A stretch of 64,000 nt of DNA from Biscogniauxia marginata (Eukaryota; Ascomycota; Sordariomycetes; Xylariales; Xylariaceae), in assembly GCA_022695795.1 (NCBI GenBank), contig MU404086.1, positions 1 to 64,000 on the forward strand. Reading direction: 5' to 3'. The translations under genes were made by a program, and so were the position numbers. Positions 46,173 through 60,300 of this stretch are shown piece after piece (the stretch's first letter is position 1; each line of letters begins with the position of its first letter). The notes below the pieces were generated by a model. It was not told the DNA's origin and did not search any database. It worked only from the letters and a program-made list of their open reading frames with translations.

Positions 46173-47048
46173 AGGCGACGGTGTCATGTATAGGCTTTAC
46201 GACTTTAAGATGGCCATGGGAGTATTTTTTTCAAAAGGAAAGCGAAAGGGTTCGCTAAGGAAGCATGAGATACCAGATACTCGGGGTGGTCTGGGAATGA
46301 TCGGTATATTGTACAGGTATGACAGGCATTTCGAACGGTCCTTCGTATGGGATCCAATTTTGGTAGAGGGTTTCGTTTCAAGATACGGAGCGCCGGAGCA
46401 TAGCAATGCCCTTAAGCGTAAATATTTTAATCCAGTGTACATATCCACAACTTCAACAAAGCTATTCTGGGGAAAGGGGGTGCGAAGGGGGCCTGGAATT
46501 GGACGAATAACTAGCTCTCTGCATGAGGTTTCATTGGGATAAGAATCGACGCCAGCGGTATTTGGTACTTTATCAGGCGTTGGGAATATGGTTCGGGAGA
46601 ACTTGTGTGAGATTAGCAGATTATAGGAGTCGGAGTGGCAAGCAGCCAAAGAAAAATTATCGCAGCCAGCTCATGTGTTTCTTTGGATGGTGATTTTGGG
46701 GTGTTGCTACAGCATCACGTAGCACTCATGTTGCTGCTGCTACGAGTCAGAGGGAGAAATGGTCAACGATTAATACTAAAGTACTTTGTATCTTTTTGTT
46801 GCTGCTTCGCCAGGCCTTTACCTTTACTCCCTCCGCCGTCTAAGCTACCAATTCCCACCACACACTTTTCCACGTTACTTGTCGTTTTCTCCATCCAAGT
46901 TTTCCACATCCTCAAATTTTGATTTTATTTTCTCGTTTGAGATCGTCGACGAGTTTGGGATTCTTTGTCGCGCTAGTAATTTTCAGAAACTGAGGCTATC
47001 GTCACACACATCGCCCTGCGCCAAAGTTCCACCCCCCACAACCTTAGA
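46173..47048. other. intergenic, SYLF 3' flank and ARP9 upstream region
   Basis: No gene recognised. Open frames on + (46786 onward) run through into the GC-richer ARP9 region in a non-coding frame. Confidence 0.5.
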
Positions 47049-47708
47049 ATGGGACGCAGCAGGGGAAAACACTGGCGTGGCAGGGGCCGAGGCAGACGCC
47101 AAGCCTTGGCGTTTAGACCACTGCCTTCGCTCAGCCCGAATAGAGAACAGGCCAACGCAAAGCTTTCTCCTAGTGGCACGGTCGTCAACCAATCATAGTA
47201 AGCCTTCGTTCATACCTATCACAAGCTACAACCTTGATCCACCTGCCCCGTCCACCTGCCCCGTCCACCTGCAAATTCAATTGGTGAATTGGAAGCCGGA
47301 AGGTCCCTCCGGATTAACAGCTTTTCCAGCGATGCCAGCCTCTCACCTGCAGTCACGGGTCCCGCCTTTGGCCAGCCACAGCCACAGCCTGTGGACCAGA
47401 AGCTGCTGGCAGCTGGAGACCAGTGGCCCACGAGCGCCTGGAAGCGCGTTGGTCCACGCGAACTCAGATCAATTGGCGGACCTTGGTTTAACAATTCTTA
47501 CTCGTCTCCGGACGGCAAAATCCACGAAAGCCTCTTCCACAACCGCCGAGGTTCCATTATCAGCAAGAACCTTCGCCGTACCCCAGCCAGAAAGCCGAAG
47601 CAGCAAAAGGAAGTTCCGCCCACACCGCGCGAGGAGAGAGCCCGCCGCAGAGAGCAGCTGCGCGACGTATCCACTAACGACCTCGACCTCTTCGGCCCCG
47701 ACTTCAAC
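47049..47708 (+). other. in-frame coding-like extension upstream of ARP9
   Basis: The ARP9 frame is open upstream from 47709 back beyond 47289 with protein-like content (QWPTSAWKRVGPRELRSI, EVPPTPREERARRREQLRDV). A separate ATG at 47049 starts an RG-rich peptide (MGRSRGKHWRGRGRGRRQ) of 49 codons that ends exactly at a GTAAGC donor (47198). Splicing to the acceptor CTTTTCCAG (ending 47329, with GGATTAAC as branch) joins the two in the ARP9 frame and would add 176 residues, giving 848 in all. Homologues, as I recall them, start near 47709. The extension may be real, an upstream ORF, or part of another transcript. Confidence 0.4.
47238..47272. repeat. 13-bp tandem repeat
   Basis: Two full copies and a partial third of TCCACCTGCCCCG, lying inside the putative first intron of the extended ARP9 model. 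Confidence 0.85.
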
Positions 47709-49862
47709 ATGGCCAGCCAGCAAGGCAAATGGCGCGAGGAGCAGGTCCTCATCATCTGCCCTGGCAGCCAGACCACCATGGCCCAGTTGGGCTGCAGCGA
47801 GCTCACGCCACCTGCGCACCGCATTCCTACGAGGATGTTTAAGGACGAGGAAAGCAACGAGTATAGGCCCTACCGTACCTACAGGCGCAAGAGGGTTGAT
47901 GCCTCGGAGGGCGTGAACGGTAGTAAGGACGATGACGAGTGGGAATGGGTGGAGGATCGCGACAGCGTTGAGGGTGCTATTTACCCTATCGAAGGTGAGT
48001 TACAGACGCTCCGCCTCGGTGGCGCTTCCAAGGAAGTGCGCTAGACAGCTTTGCTAAAGTTGCAATGTCCTCTTATAGGTGGGCGCATCGTGAATATGGA
48101 GGCCTTCCTGGCCTTTCTCGACCACGTACACAGCCTGCTTACAACGACCTACCATAACACACCGATCGTGCTCATGGCGTCGCCGCAATGGACACGGCCA
48201 GATTACGAGTCAATAGCTCGGTATATTTTTGAGAAGACAAAGACGCCAGCTTTATGCCTGTTGCACAGTGCGATCGCGACGCAGTATGGCCTCAAATGGG
48301 GAACTATGACGGTAGTGGACATCGGATTTGAGAAGGTCGATGTTACTTGCATATATGACAATCTCATCGTGAGCCATAAGGACTTGGGCTTTCCTACACC
48401 TGTGCGCGAGATCTCAGGAGGGGAAGTCTTCACCCAGAAATTGTTGTCTCTCCTGAAAGACAAGGGCTTCACTTACGACATGGCTGAACAGCTGAAAAAG
48501 AGCCCCATATGTGAAGTACTTCCGTACGTGGCCGATTTGGATGACCTTATGGAGCTCCCTACCGAAAACGTATCGTTGTCAACTGGACAAGCCGCTGTAC
48601 CTGCGCCGTCGGCTGGAGAAGATCCAAAAATTGTAGAGCCACCCAGGCCCGCACCTGTTCTTGGTGGCGACAATGAGAATGAGGTTGAAGAACGTGAAGA
48701 AGGGGTTTTGGACGTGGCTAACATTGTTACGAGCGGAAACACGCGCGAATTCCTTGCCAAGCGTGAGAAGGAGAAGTCAGAGAAGTCCAAGACGAAGAAG
48801 CAAGGCAAAGGCCAAGAAGCTGAGCCTGCCGCGGGAAAGCCGATTCGGTTACCCAACTCCAAACGGAAGCTCAACATTTTCCACTACGAAGATCTCGTAC
48901 ACGAGGACGTAGAAGTCCCCCTATCAAACGGAGCTCCTAGGACGGAGCCTCCAGCTCCCACAAACAGTGACGCCCCTGCAAGCGAAGCCCCTGCACCCGA
49001 GGGGGCTACTTCTGCTGAAGAGGCGAAGGGCGAGCCAAAACACGAGGTCAATGGCGAAATTAATGGGGATAACCTTCCGCCGACTTCTGAGTCGGCCAAA
49101 ACTATAACGGAGCGAAGAACTAGGCGGGTGCGGAAAGATATTGAAGTCGGGCTTGAGAGATTCCTTTTTGCAGACCGTGGTGAAATCAATAGAATAACAG
49201 ATACGATATATCGCACTATTCAAAACATCGACGACATCTACAAACGGTCCACCTGCTGGGAAAACATCGTCTTCGTTGGGAATGGCAGTCGCCTTCGAGG
49301 ACTTAAGGAGAACATTATACAAACACTTAGCGCCCGCCACCTAATTTCGCCCAGCACTGCTACGATTTTCACTTCGGAGTTGCCTTCTAACATGGCAACG
49401 CCGACAGGGACTGGGTCTCAGACACCGACTGGTTCTTTCACCGGCCAACTCCCAACTACAAGCTCCGTGAACCCACTTTTACAAGCGGCGACAACGGCCT
49501 CGCTGGGCGTGCCTGGTTCAGCACAAGCTCCCGGCTCTACTTCTGGTGATGCCGGAGTCAGTCATCATTCTCACGGCCAGACACCGATGAGCATCAAGCA
49601 GGCGGCGTTGCCCACCTATCTCGCGGAGTGGACGAAGAATGGTTTCGAGGAGGCCATGTTCTTAGGTTCGCTCGTCGCAGCCCGTCTCGCGTTCTGCATC
49701 CATAACTTTGATGCGGCCGGTACCGAAGCGCAGCGGCTGATGAGTCTCAACCGCGTTGATTACAAGTAAGCACCATCCCCTACCTTATGTTGCTATCCTA
49801 CTAAACATGTTCGCAGCGAAAATGGGCCCAAGGCTATCCGCACGCACTCGATGATGGGATGA
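47709..49862 (+). CDS. ARP9: Arp9-like actin-related protein (SWI/SNF, RSC chromatin remodelling)
   Basis: Three exons, 47709-47994, 48079-49765 and 49817-49862, encode 672 residues. Both introns (84 and 51 nt) keep frame. The last exon is short and converts a stop just after VDYK into VDYNENGPKAIRTHSMMG, the expected actin-fold C-terminus. The N-terminus EEQVLIICPGSQTTMAQLG is the first strand-loop of the actin fold. EGAIYPIEGGRIVNMEAF, TPALCLLHSAIATQYG, TVVDIGFEKVDVTCIYD and ENIVFVGNGSRLRGL follow the actin order. Phosphate-loop residues differ from actin, so ATPase activity is doubtful. A long low-complexity, charged insert (about 255-375) splits the fold. Arp9 pairs with Arp7 or Arp42-type subunits on the HSA helix of the remodeller ATPase in the nucleus. 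A different Arp assignment is the main alternative. Confidence 0.82.
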
Positions 49863-51312
49863 TGTAACGTATTTTAGCTGTGTTCTCGCGGGAAAGCTGC
49901 CTTGGCTCACTAGCCTTGGACCTCCCTTTTCCTTTGATTTGGTATTTGGAGTTCTGGAATGACAAAACGGGACGTTTAACAAAACTCCCCTGGAAAAATT
50001 GAGCTTCTCCCTCCTGTTGTTTAATCTTGTCTCTGCCGAATTAAGTCTCCTAAAACACCCCCAGAGTTCTTAGATAGGGAACGAGAGAGGGGAAGAGAGA
50101 ATAGCGTCTGCAACTGCAGTTATAGTGCTACATCCTTTTTATTTTGCTGCGCGATGGCGACATGGACATCTATCTGGTCTTGGTATTTTAGCCAAGAACG
50201 ACGGCTCTGCATACAGATGCCCATAATAGACATGGGGACAGGGTAGCCTTGTCGCGGAAGTGTATGGTACTGTCTGAATATAAAGGACATCCTTGCTGGC
50301 AGGACGAGGAATCCGGTATGCACCGGTATTGGGTACTAGGTACGGTGACATATCCAGGACGCTTTAAAGATTTTGCAGTACGCGGGATCGGGCCATCTAG
50401 GGGAGGGAGAGGGGGACGGAACTGGGCTGAAAGAGTCCATATGAGTCGGGTAATCACATAATCACATACCTAGTATACGTACTTTTTCCAAGTAGGTACC
50501 TTAGGTAGGTATTCTTTAGGGGGTCCAATACCCGTCTCTGCCGCCGTCGCCTCAGTTACAAGTGCGACTTGTCGTTGAAGGCGTCTAAACCGACACATCG
50601 ATTATGGCCCGTGCTTCATTTATGCATGTTACTCGTATTTTATTTTGACTCAAGCCAACAACCTGCGTGGGCATATCTAAGGAGCTGTACATGGTGAAGG
50701 TACATGGATAAAGTTTTAGGTATCCGCAAAGGTATAAGTTGGGTACCGACCTGATTGAAGTCACCTTCGCCGGTTACAATGTACCTAACCCTCAGCTCGT
50801 GATAGGTAGACACTTACAGGAAGCCACGGTTGATCGCCCAATCCAGCGTTGACGCGGCTACCCTTTATCGCCTCTCGCATCTGCCACTTCTCTCGATGCT
50901 GCTGCCTGCCGCGTTTTTCCACTTTGACAGCACCCCAAGCCCGTCCATAGGGCGCCCCAAACAGGCTGGTTGGCTGTGACATCGTCCCAGATCCTGTAGA
51001 GAGCCTTGTCTTCTCCTCCATCACATAACCCCCGTGTTTCCTCCCGCAACTCCCCCCCCCTCTCCCCCACATTTGGTGGACATAGAAGACGAATATCTTC
51101 GGAGAATACGCATCTCAACAGTCTATCCTTACTTATACTACACCCCCATCTCTTTTGTTTCCCCAATTGTTCTTCAACTTGTCATAGCTTACAGCTCACC
51201 ACCTCTCGAGATATCGTCTGTAGACGATTAATTCTCTGCACATTTCCCACTCCGTCATACACACCCATCACTCATTCCATCAACATTGTGCCTATGTACC
51301 GCCACTTCGAAC
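49863..51312. other. intergenic region between ARP9 and the giant gene
   Basis: ARP9 3' flank, a block of TACC/GGTA tracts (50465-50515), then a C/T-rich leader (51030-51260) of the giant gene. No extra gene is recognised. Confidence 0.5.
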
Positions 51313-54300
51313 ATGGACCTTGAAAGAGCCTCCGACGCGGCTCTCAAGGGTCTGTTCAATCACGTTGCCTTGCCTGCACAGCTACCCCAGAAATCCGACT
51401 CTGATGCTGATGTCCGTGGGATTGAATCGGCCCTGGTCGAACGGCTACTTCGCGCTTCCAAAACACTAAGAGACGTTCAAGACGACATCTGCTGGCAGGT
51501 ATGGGAGCAAATTCACCAGTCTCTGCTTGTCTGCAAGACCCTGAACATAGGGGGTAAGCTGGACAAAGACCAGTTGGCCTTACATCTGGGACAACTCCAA
51601 GTCTCGGGTCTGGTCATTCTGCACGTGGCATACCAAAATGCAGGCATAGCTATCTACAAGACAGTCGAGTAAGTCATTTTCACGTAACATGTTTCTTTAA
51701 GAAAAACAAGATTGACACTAACCAATCGAGCGCAGTTCTGAGCGCGACGGAAGTGTTGACATCGAACTTTTTGAGGCTTCTCCAAAACGAGAGGATGTAT
51801 TATCATCGCAAACTCTCTCATGGGACTTCCCAGGAACTGCCGTCCAGCTACCCTCCTCTGTCTTCGAAGATGGGGATTTTCTAGACAGCTTTTCCGCTTT
51901 TCTTGAACAGGCTTCAAAGGAATCCACCCAGCAGTCCTCCGAATATGTTACTAAGGCGGGCAAACGTATCGTGGAGAGTCGTGACTCCCCTAATCCAGCC
52001 CTCATCACATCGTTCCTAACGGCGCTACTCGAGGCAAACGGGAAACGAATTTCCCCCACGCTGCTCCAGAAAAGGGTCAGAGATGACGTTTGTTGGTTTA
52101 ATAGTGAAACGCCATGGCGCCGGCTGCCATATTGGTTAGTCCTCCGGGTCGCTATCTCTCGTTTCCTCGCAATGAGGCTAGGTGGGAGCAATGGTCGGAT
52201 ACAGTACAAGTTCCTCATGTGTATCATGCATGCCGCTGTGCTTGATGACATCTACCATGTTGTTAGCCTTGAGGACCAGGACTTCCTCAAGAGAAAGCTC
52301 TGTCGCCGGCTGTTCAAACTGGACCGAGACCACTCAGAGCAGCCACCATCCACACAGACATCTTATGATGTATTGATCAAAGCATTAACGCCCCGATTCA
52401 ACCAAACAATCAGAGCAACATCTGCCAGGATTGAAATCGCCTGGAATAACGAAAGAAGAGCAACAACTAAGTTCATCCCACCACTACCACAAAAAGCAAG
52501 CCCGCGGGATCAGCGCCTGTCACTTGTCTTGAGCCGCGAATATCTCATGGAAGCCAAGCTCAGGTTCTATAGGTCACGCCAATACACGCCATCCACTCGC
52601 TGGGCTCCCCAGCCCCAAAAGAAACACGTCCAGGACTTCGGCCGGACGCTATTTTCCCTATTCGAGGAAGAAGATCGAATACGCAAAGATCTAGGCAGCT
52701 CAACCCTGAGACATGTGGACTCCAGTGCCCGTTGTGCCCAGCTTCGCGATACCATCGTTCACTATATTGATCAGGTCAAGTCGTCGTATGACAACAATCC
52801 AGAGCAAAAGTCGATCATGCTGCTCATTATCATGGAGGCCTGGGTGGCCCTAGACAAAGAAGCTTGCGCGCAATTCCCACTTCTCTACGCTTTTCACCCC
52901 GTCTTTACTCCACGTATGCTGGAAGTACTCCAGCTCTTCCTTCTCTCTGATATTTCCCGTGTACGGAAGATCGAGGCCTATCTCCAAGATCGAATCGAGA
53001 GGTGTGATGGTACACAAGCAACCATATTTGACGACCCTTGCAAGGGCTGTTTTGCGGAGAGGTATTTCAACGAATCTACAGACTCTGATGCGCTCACGAA
53101 TCTCCTCGAGGACATTGAGTCCATTGCAGCCGAGGAAAGGATTGCCAAAGAGAAACAGTGGAGAGAGTCGAGTACTAAGTATGAGACTTTGACAAGACAG
53201 ATTGATTCCATGACGTGTCTCTACGTGCAGGCGATTGATGGATCTTATTTTTCCTTCCATGATGACCACAATTGCCAAAAATGTCACCTAGAACAGCAAA
53301 GGTCTTGCCTAAAGATAAGAATATTCGAGTCGCCACTTCCAGAGTCACCTACGATGGCAAAGGCTGTAGTTTTTGAACTACAATGCCCGCGTGCCCTTGC
53401 TGCCTATCGGGACACAACCTGGAGAATACTATGGGATCTTGCAAGCGACACACGAGAGTCAGGGATCGAGCCAAGAGTCTGCCTTCATGACTACTCGGAA
53501 CTGAGAGACCATGACTCTAGTTCTTCCGGCAGTGTAACTCTAGCTTCGACAGCGAAGTCTTGTGAGTCCTGCTATTCACCCATGTTTATTTACTCGTATA
53601 TACTGATGTCCCACAGTCTTGATGACTCATTGGGCGATAAAACGCTTTCCAGTTGAACTAGACCAGGTGTGTTTACCGAACGCACTTCGCTACGGCTATT
53701 ATGATCAGTTCTCGAAGTCCTGGCCAGGACGCAAAAAGATGCGTCCGTCATTTGCTCACCATTGCCGACTCTTACTGCCCAAAACCTCCCCATTCGCACC
53801 ATTGTTAGGAACTCAAAGCTTCGCTGCGGATGGGAATGGACCAACCTCGTACGAAATCGCAGCGTCCCTATCTACCTGTCCACAGGGAATCAGCACACAT
53901 GAATACATGAGTTTCCAGTCCCTGCTCGCTGGTAAAGGGCGACGTTGGATCACCATTCTGACGGAACTCGGTTCCTCGAATCTAAACTTCAGCACCGAAA
54001 CGGCAGTGTTACTACTGAACCACCTCGCGCCACAATGCGGGCCTCGAAGTTCTGATCATCTCGGAATTGTCCATTGTGTTTTTCGGGACGCTTCGTTCTG
54101 CAAGGTATTACTACAACAACTAACGCGAAAGCTAGAAGATATTTCTTCTAACTGGCGTGAGACACATTTGATGGAGATCATCATTATGTTGTCTCTACGC
54201 CTTGTCACGTTCACAATGTCTTTAGAGGATATGTCTCTTTGGACGAGAGCGGCACTGGGTCTTCTTTCTCGAGCAAGAGAGATCAGTTCGAGATGGATGA

Positions 54301-57300
54301 GAATGCTGAGAGAAGAAACACACAAGGCCAAAGACATCAAAACGTCACAGAATTGTCAATCATATCTACTTTGGGCCGCACTTCTCTGTAAGAGGACGTA
54401 CGCCGCCTACTTGGCGACTTCACAGGAGATCGATGAACATCAACTCGCCATTTTCTGTGAATGCAGTATTACGATATTCGACAATATACCGGATGATGTA
54501 CCGACTCTTGGGCATATAAAGATGCGTTCCTTCATTCGCGATTTAAGGATGATGTATGACCTAAAGGTTCAAATACACCAGTCAATTGAACGTCATGGCA
54601 AAGAAGCCTTTCTTGCTGTGTTGAACAGACTATGGCCAGCTTCCGAATCGAAGCACATCGATTCCATGTCATTTAGGGCAGATTATGGACTTCAATTGAA
54701 ACTCGATGACTCTTACGAAGGAGGAACTTCAACTGTCGACTACAATTACATGCATGGTATCTTGCTTATCGACGGCCAACTACTAGGGGTGTGTTATATC
54801 CTAACTATTGAACCGATTTGAATTTTCACCGCTGACAATGCAAACAAATAGCGGCTACCATCAGATCCCCAGTCTGCACTGATCCTCAAGGAACTCTTCG
54901 GAAGCGAGACCAGTCTGATGAAGTATCCTTCGGGAAGCCCTGGGATGACTCATGGTACGTATTCTACCCCCCTATCTTACCAGTTAACTCGGGTTGAGAT
55001 GGCTCTATCACTAACCCAATATCCAATCTAGTTTTAAACATTAATAAGCACGGGTACCATACTCATATTGGTTACGACAATGGAAGGACCATTATTCGTG
55101 CGATCAGCGGCTCGCGGGTCCTAGAACTTATTCCTAGGGAGACCTTTTATTCCCGTGGAAGACAATCCGACCTTCCTGCAGCCCTCATAACTGACTGCAT
55201 TCATTGGCTGTAAGTTTTGAATCCTTAATGTTGTTAGGAACCATAAAGCTGATCCGTGACAGCGACGTTAAATCTGGGGTCCTTGAGATTCGACCGAAAT
55301 CCAAGAACTTCTGGAAGTCTCATCCACTTAACTGGAAACTTGAACTATCAACATCGGTGTGCTTTCGCCATACACATAATGGATCTAAGGAAACACTCGT
55401 GGACCCATACAGCCCCCTTTTCGCTCGAGTAGCTCGAATTTTCGGGGATTTCGAATATCCAGCCCACTTGACGATTTATCAGCCCGAAAGGCACTCGCTT
55501 GTTGTCGATATGCCACGCATGCAACTAAGATGGTTTGTGAATGCGAATCAGATGCTACGGTCTAATCATCTGAGGGCAGAAATTGACCCCTGCCAGTGCA
55601 TCGATACGTGGCATGGACTGGACAGCAAGATTGTCTGTAAAAGCTTCAAAGATCCTCTTGATCGCTTTGTCCTGGTGCCATTAGGCGAGACTAAGATAGT
55701 CAAGAGAGGTTGTCATGTGCGAGTAACAATCGAATCAGCATGGAAAAATCTAGCAGTGCCCTATCTCAGTTATATGGTGAACAATACTCTCGGCCGAATT
55801 GACTGCGCAACAGAGCCTATCTTGGTTTACAAGAAGGCTGAGCTACATGCAGTAACGTCATTCATCCTACCAGATCCTCTAACAGGGCTTACTGGAACTG
55901 AGAGCGCCTTAAGTCTTCTATCCTCTGGAGTATCACAGCCTTGGGCGCCTCTTTCTGCCTGGTCGATAGAAATTTTGGATTCGATCTTGAAGTTGTCCCC
56001 TAAGCGAGAATATTATCCAGAGGACCGCAAGATAATGAAAAAAGAGGCGTGGGACTCCAATTTTCCAACCACTATTCAACGAGAGGAGTATCGCTTCCTA
56101 GTTGGTCGAATCACTTCCCAATCTGAGAGACTTGCCGCGTTTTATCCCCAGGAATCGGCTCCATTACCATCACGACCCCTATCTAGGGACAGCCACCTCG
56201 ATCTACGTGCTCTCCATCGACGTCAAACCCATCAGAGGTCTGGCTATTTAGGACTTGAAGTCAAGACGCCGGATGATACTACCTACGAAGCCCGTGATAA
56301 TCCCGGCATAGATAGTTTGAAGTATTCTAATACCTTCGAGACAGCAAAGCTTGTTCGAGAAAAGCCAAGGTTCATGGCTATTGTGAAGGATCTTGCAATG
56401 AACCTCTCTCAGTCAATTCTAATCAAAGGATATACACAAGTCCTTGATAAGAGCACGTTGAGCAACCGTCTCGACATGGATATACGCCAGGAATGGGGAC
56501 CCTTGGTTAGTACAGTGAAAGAACAACGCAACCAATATAGCCTACAGTTCTTCTTGGGTGTGATCTCTTTCAGATCCGACGCAAACATGCCATTGATTCG
56601 TACCCTAATTGCCTTTTCACAGTGGGATCGACTCAGAGATTTAGATCTTCCTATATTCGCAGAGTACTGCAGCTTCCGACCACGCCAGTCACCACAACTT
56701 GATGTCTTGGTCAAGCTTATGGAACCATTTCAGACGCCACCTCCCGAAGACCCCCCTTTGGTTGAATTTGCGAGCGGAAAGGACCGGAAAAAACTATCAC
56801 AGGCACGGAAGTTACATATTCAAAATGCGACTACGGATTGCACCAGGCTCGCACAGTTTCTCCTCAAACAATGGCCATCATCGCTAGAGCCGAGTTTCAA
56901 AGACCTCAGCGGCTCCTTTTTGGTCGATATTCCTGCTGTCTTGGAGAAGATACGCCCCGAATGGCAGAGATTCTACTATAACCACCAGTTTCACCTTCAT
57001 TTGGATGCAGTTCAGGCTGTTCTCGACGAAAGACATTCAGTTGCTACGTTTACAAGGCCGGACTTTGTGCCTTCCGAAGCTACCTTCTCAACACACCAGT
57101 CACATTACGGACTTCCAAATCTGAGAAATGATTTGATGAGATACAGTGTTCCAAAAGCGACCGGTTCAAGCATCCAGTTTAAACGAGAAAACCGTGAAGG
57201 TAGGGCATGGCCCGCCAAATTTCCTGCTCGTAAAAATGAGATGAACCAGGCTTATAGAGAGCTAGAATGTATAATTAGCTCCTTTCTCAAGTCAAGGTCG

Positions 57301-60300
57301 GCCATACAAAAACGATATGCCGCTGATCTTCAAAAGAGCCTTGCTGTTTTCAAGACACAGAGCCCAGAAGCCGGAACATTGGTCAAACAGCCTTCAGCTA
57401 GGAGCATGATGGTCCTTTCCGACGAGTCTCTAATTGTTCACCTTCAAAACGAAGTCAGTCACGCCTTTGCCAAGATTCAGTCTGCATTAGAACAAGCGAG
57501 TCACTCATTCTCGGGGAGGCAGGTAGACTGGCTTATCCGTGGCTCACTCTGGCCAGCTGTGACTCGAGTCACTGTGCTCGAACAACTTCGATCAGCTGCT
57601 AGATGCCAATTCGGAAGCGGAACAAAGGAAGCAATCATCGAGTTCGGGCTGGCAATAACCGAGTTCCAACGCCAGACCCGTATTGCGGCATATCAACGAT
57701 TAAATGAAGCATCACGGTTGGAAGAAGAGCAGGATAACGTTGGACATCGAAATTGGAGAGTAGATGAATATCCGGATTGGCTCCTATTGGAGATCGAATC
57801 AAACTTACTCATTCGTGAGAAACAAGTTGAAGTTGCAATGGCCATAATCGCACCGGAATCTGGAGCTTCAAGCGTGCTTCAGTTGAATATGGGACAAGGA
57901 AAAACGTCCTGCATCATTCCTATGGTCGCAATTTTACTTGCAGATGGGAACAACCTCGTCCGCATCTCCATACCCAAGGCTCTACTACACCAGACCGCCC
58001 AACTTCTCCATGGACGTCTAGGCGGTCTAATAGGCCGCGAGATCTGTCATGTGCCTTTCTCTCGAAGGACACCAACACACGAAGACCAAATCAAACAGTT
58101 TCGCAGGATCCATGCTGATATTCGAAAGAAACGCGGAGTTATGCTTTGTCTACCAGAACACCAGATGTCGTTCATGCTAAGCGGCCTTCAGCGCGTATTA
58201 GACAAACGAATTCCTGAAGCTACCATGATGGTTAATGTCCAGAAATGGCTCAATTCCTGTGCTCGAGATGTATTGGATGAATGTGATCATACATTGGCTG
58301 TCAGGACACAGTTGATCTATCCCTCAGGCTCTCAGATGGCAGTCGATGGCCACCCAACCCGCTGGCTGGTAATTGAACAACTGTTGAGTCTTGTAGAAAT
58401 GCACCTCGATGATTTGATGCTCAGTTTTCCTTACTCAATTGAGGTAGTCAGGCGCCCACAAGGAGGTTTTCCTTTTGTTTTCTTTCTTAGACCTGATGTG
58501 GAAGAGGAGCTTATCCACCGACTCAAGAATGAAGTCTGTCGTGGCACACGAGGCATCATCCCCATTGACTCTCTTGAGCAGGCCGACCGACTAGCTGTTA
58601 AAGAGTTCCTCTCCGGCAGCAGGGTCCGTCCATCAAGTCTGGATCGAATAAGCCGCCTATGTCCTGATAGGCCTCATGTTAAGCAGGCTATATACTTGCT
58701 AAGAGGGTTGTTCATCCATCGCATCCTCATAATGACCTTGAAGAAGCGATATGGTGTTCAGTACGGGATCCATCCATCAAGAGACCCTGTAGCTGTTCCG
58801 TTCCACGCCAAAGGCGTCCCGAGTGAGCAGTCTGAATTTGGGCATGTTGATGTAAGTGGAACTACTCATTTCGCTTGATAGTTGACAGGAAGGATCACTG
58901 TGGTTATCCAACCCAGCTTTCGATTCTCATTGATCATACTAAAGCTTTAACCTCGCTAGAAGAAGAGCTAAAAATTGACTGCATAATAGGTCTCGATCCT
59001 TCTCACGTGCCTAGCTACGTATTATGGAGGAATCACATTACCGCAATCCCGTCAAGCACTAGAATCAGTCCTGAAGTCCGACGACCCTGCCCCAGAGTAC
59101 GACAAATGGACAGAGGGAGAAGACTTTCCGGATTACTTGAAAGATTGGCACTCAATCAACGTGGATGATGACCATCAAATGACTCAAATCTGGAACTGTG
59201 TACGATACAAGATTCCAGTTGTCGATTACTATTTGAACAACTTTGTGTTCCCTCTGCATGCGAAACAATTTCGCAACAAGCTCCAGTCCAACGGCTGGGA
59301 TATCCCATTATTCTCAAGCTCAAAACCTGATCAGTCCGCAAAGAATGGTCTGCTCAACCGAGGAAGGGGGCTTACAACTGGCTTCTCTGGTGAGTGATCT
59401 AGCATTCATTCTCAATTTTTTCGTATTCACACATGCTGGCCATTTAAGATATGGTCTATTGCAACATTATGCTATTATTGTCTAAATTATAGGAGGCCTT
59501 TTCGGAGATAATCATTACGACACTATAGAAGAGTACTAGTGTTTGGTACCTTTACTCGGTTGCTCTGTTTCAGCGGCTCCTAAAATATCCTGTATATTTT
59601 TGGTTAGGCATGTTACTAACTGCGAGATCTATTCCCAATAGGCACAAATGATATCAAACCACTATTGCCGCTCACTATAAAACAAGACGACCTACCGTCC
59701 CTCGCGTCAACTAATGCGGAGGTTCTCACATACCTCTTGCAACCACGCTCGAGAAAATATGAGGTCATAATTGATTTCAACTACCAGACGCGGCTCACAG
59801 AAATCGGTTTCCTCGAGCTATTAAGAAGGCATAACATTCGTGTACTCATTGATGCCGGAGCCTTCATCCTTGAGATGTCCAATGTCGACCTGGCTCGACA
59901 GTGGCTGAAGATAGATGGTCGGGCGGCAGTAGCTTTATACTTTGAAGGTGATCGGCCGTACATCATCTCTAAACAAGGCACCAGGACTCCATTGCTCGCC
60001 TCGCCATATGCAGATAACCTTAGAGAGGTCCTTGTTTATCTGGATGAGGTGAGTCCCACTAGACCTGGCCATTACACGAATTATAACACCTCAAAAGGCA
60101 CACACACGCGGAACGGACCTTAAATTCGAACCGCATGCCCGTGCAGCTCTGACACTAGGTCTTGGGCAGACCAAAGACCACACTGTTCAAGGTATTGTAG
60201 GCCCGTCTTGATATATAGGGGCCTGAAGCTGATGACTTCTAGCGGCAATGCGGTTGCGTCAACTTGGCACTACACAGTCTGTGACATTCTTTGCTCCGCC

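Noticed and set aside
46786..47916. 376-codon plus-strand ORF overlapping ARP9
   Set aside because: It lies in a different frame from the ARP9 coding sequence and has Ser/Pro/Thr-rich low-complexity content; the ARP9 frame explains the region better.
58875..59168. Apparent frameshift in the giant gene (a separate ORF starting at 58875)
   Set aside because: A GT..AG intron 58852-58989 joins GHVD to VSILLTCLATYYGG in frame, so there is no break.
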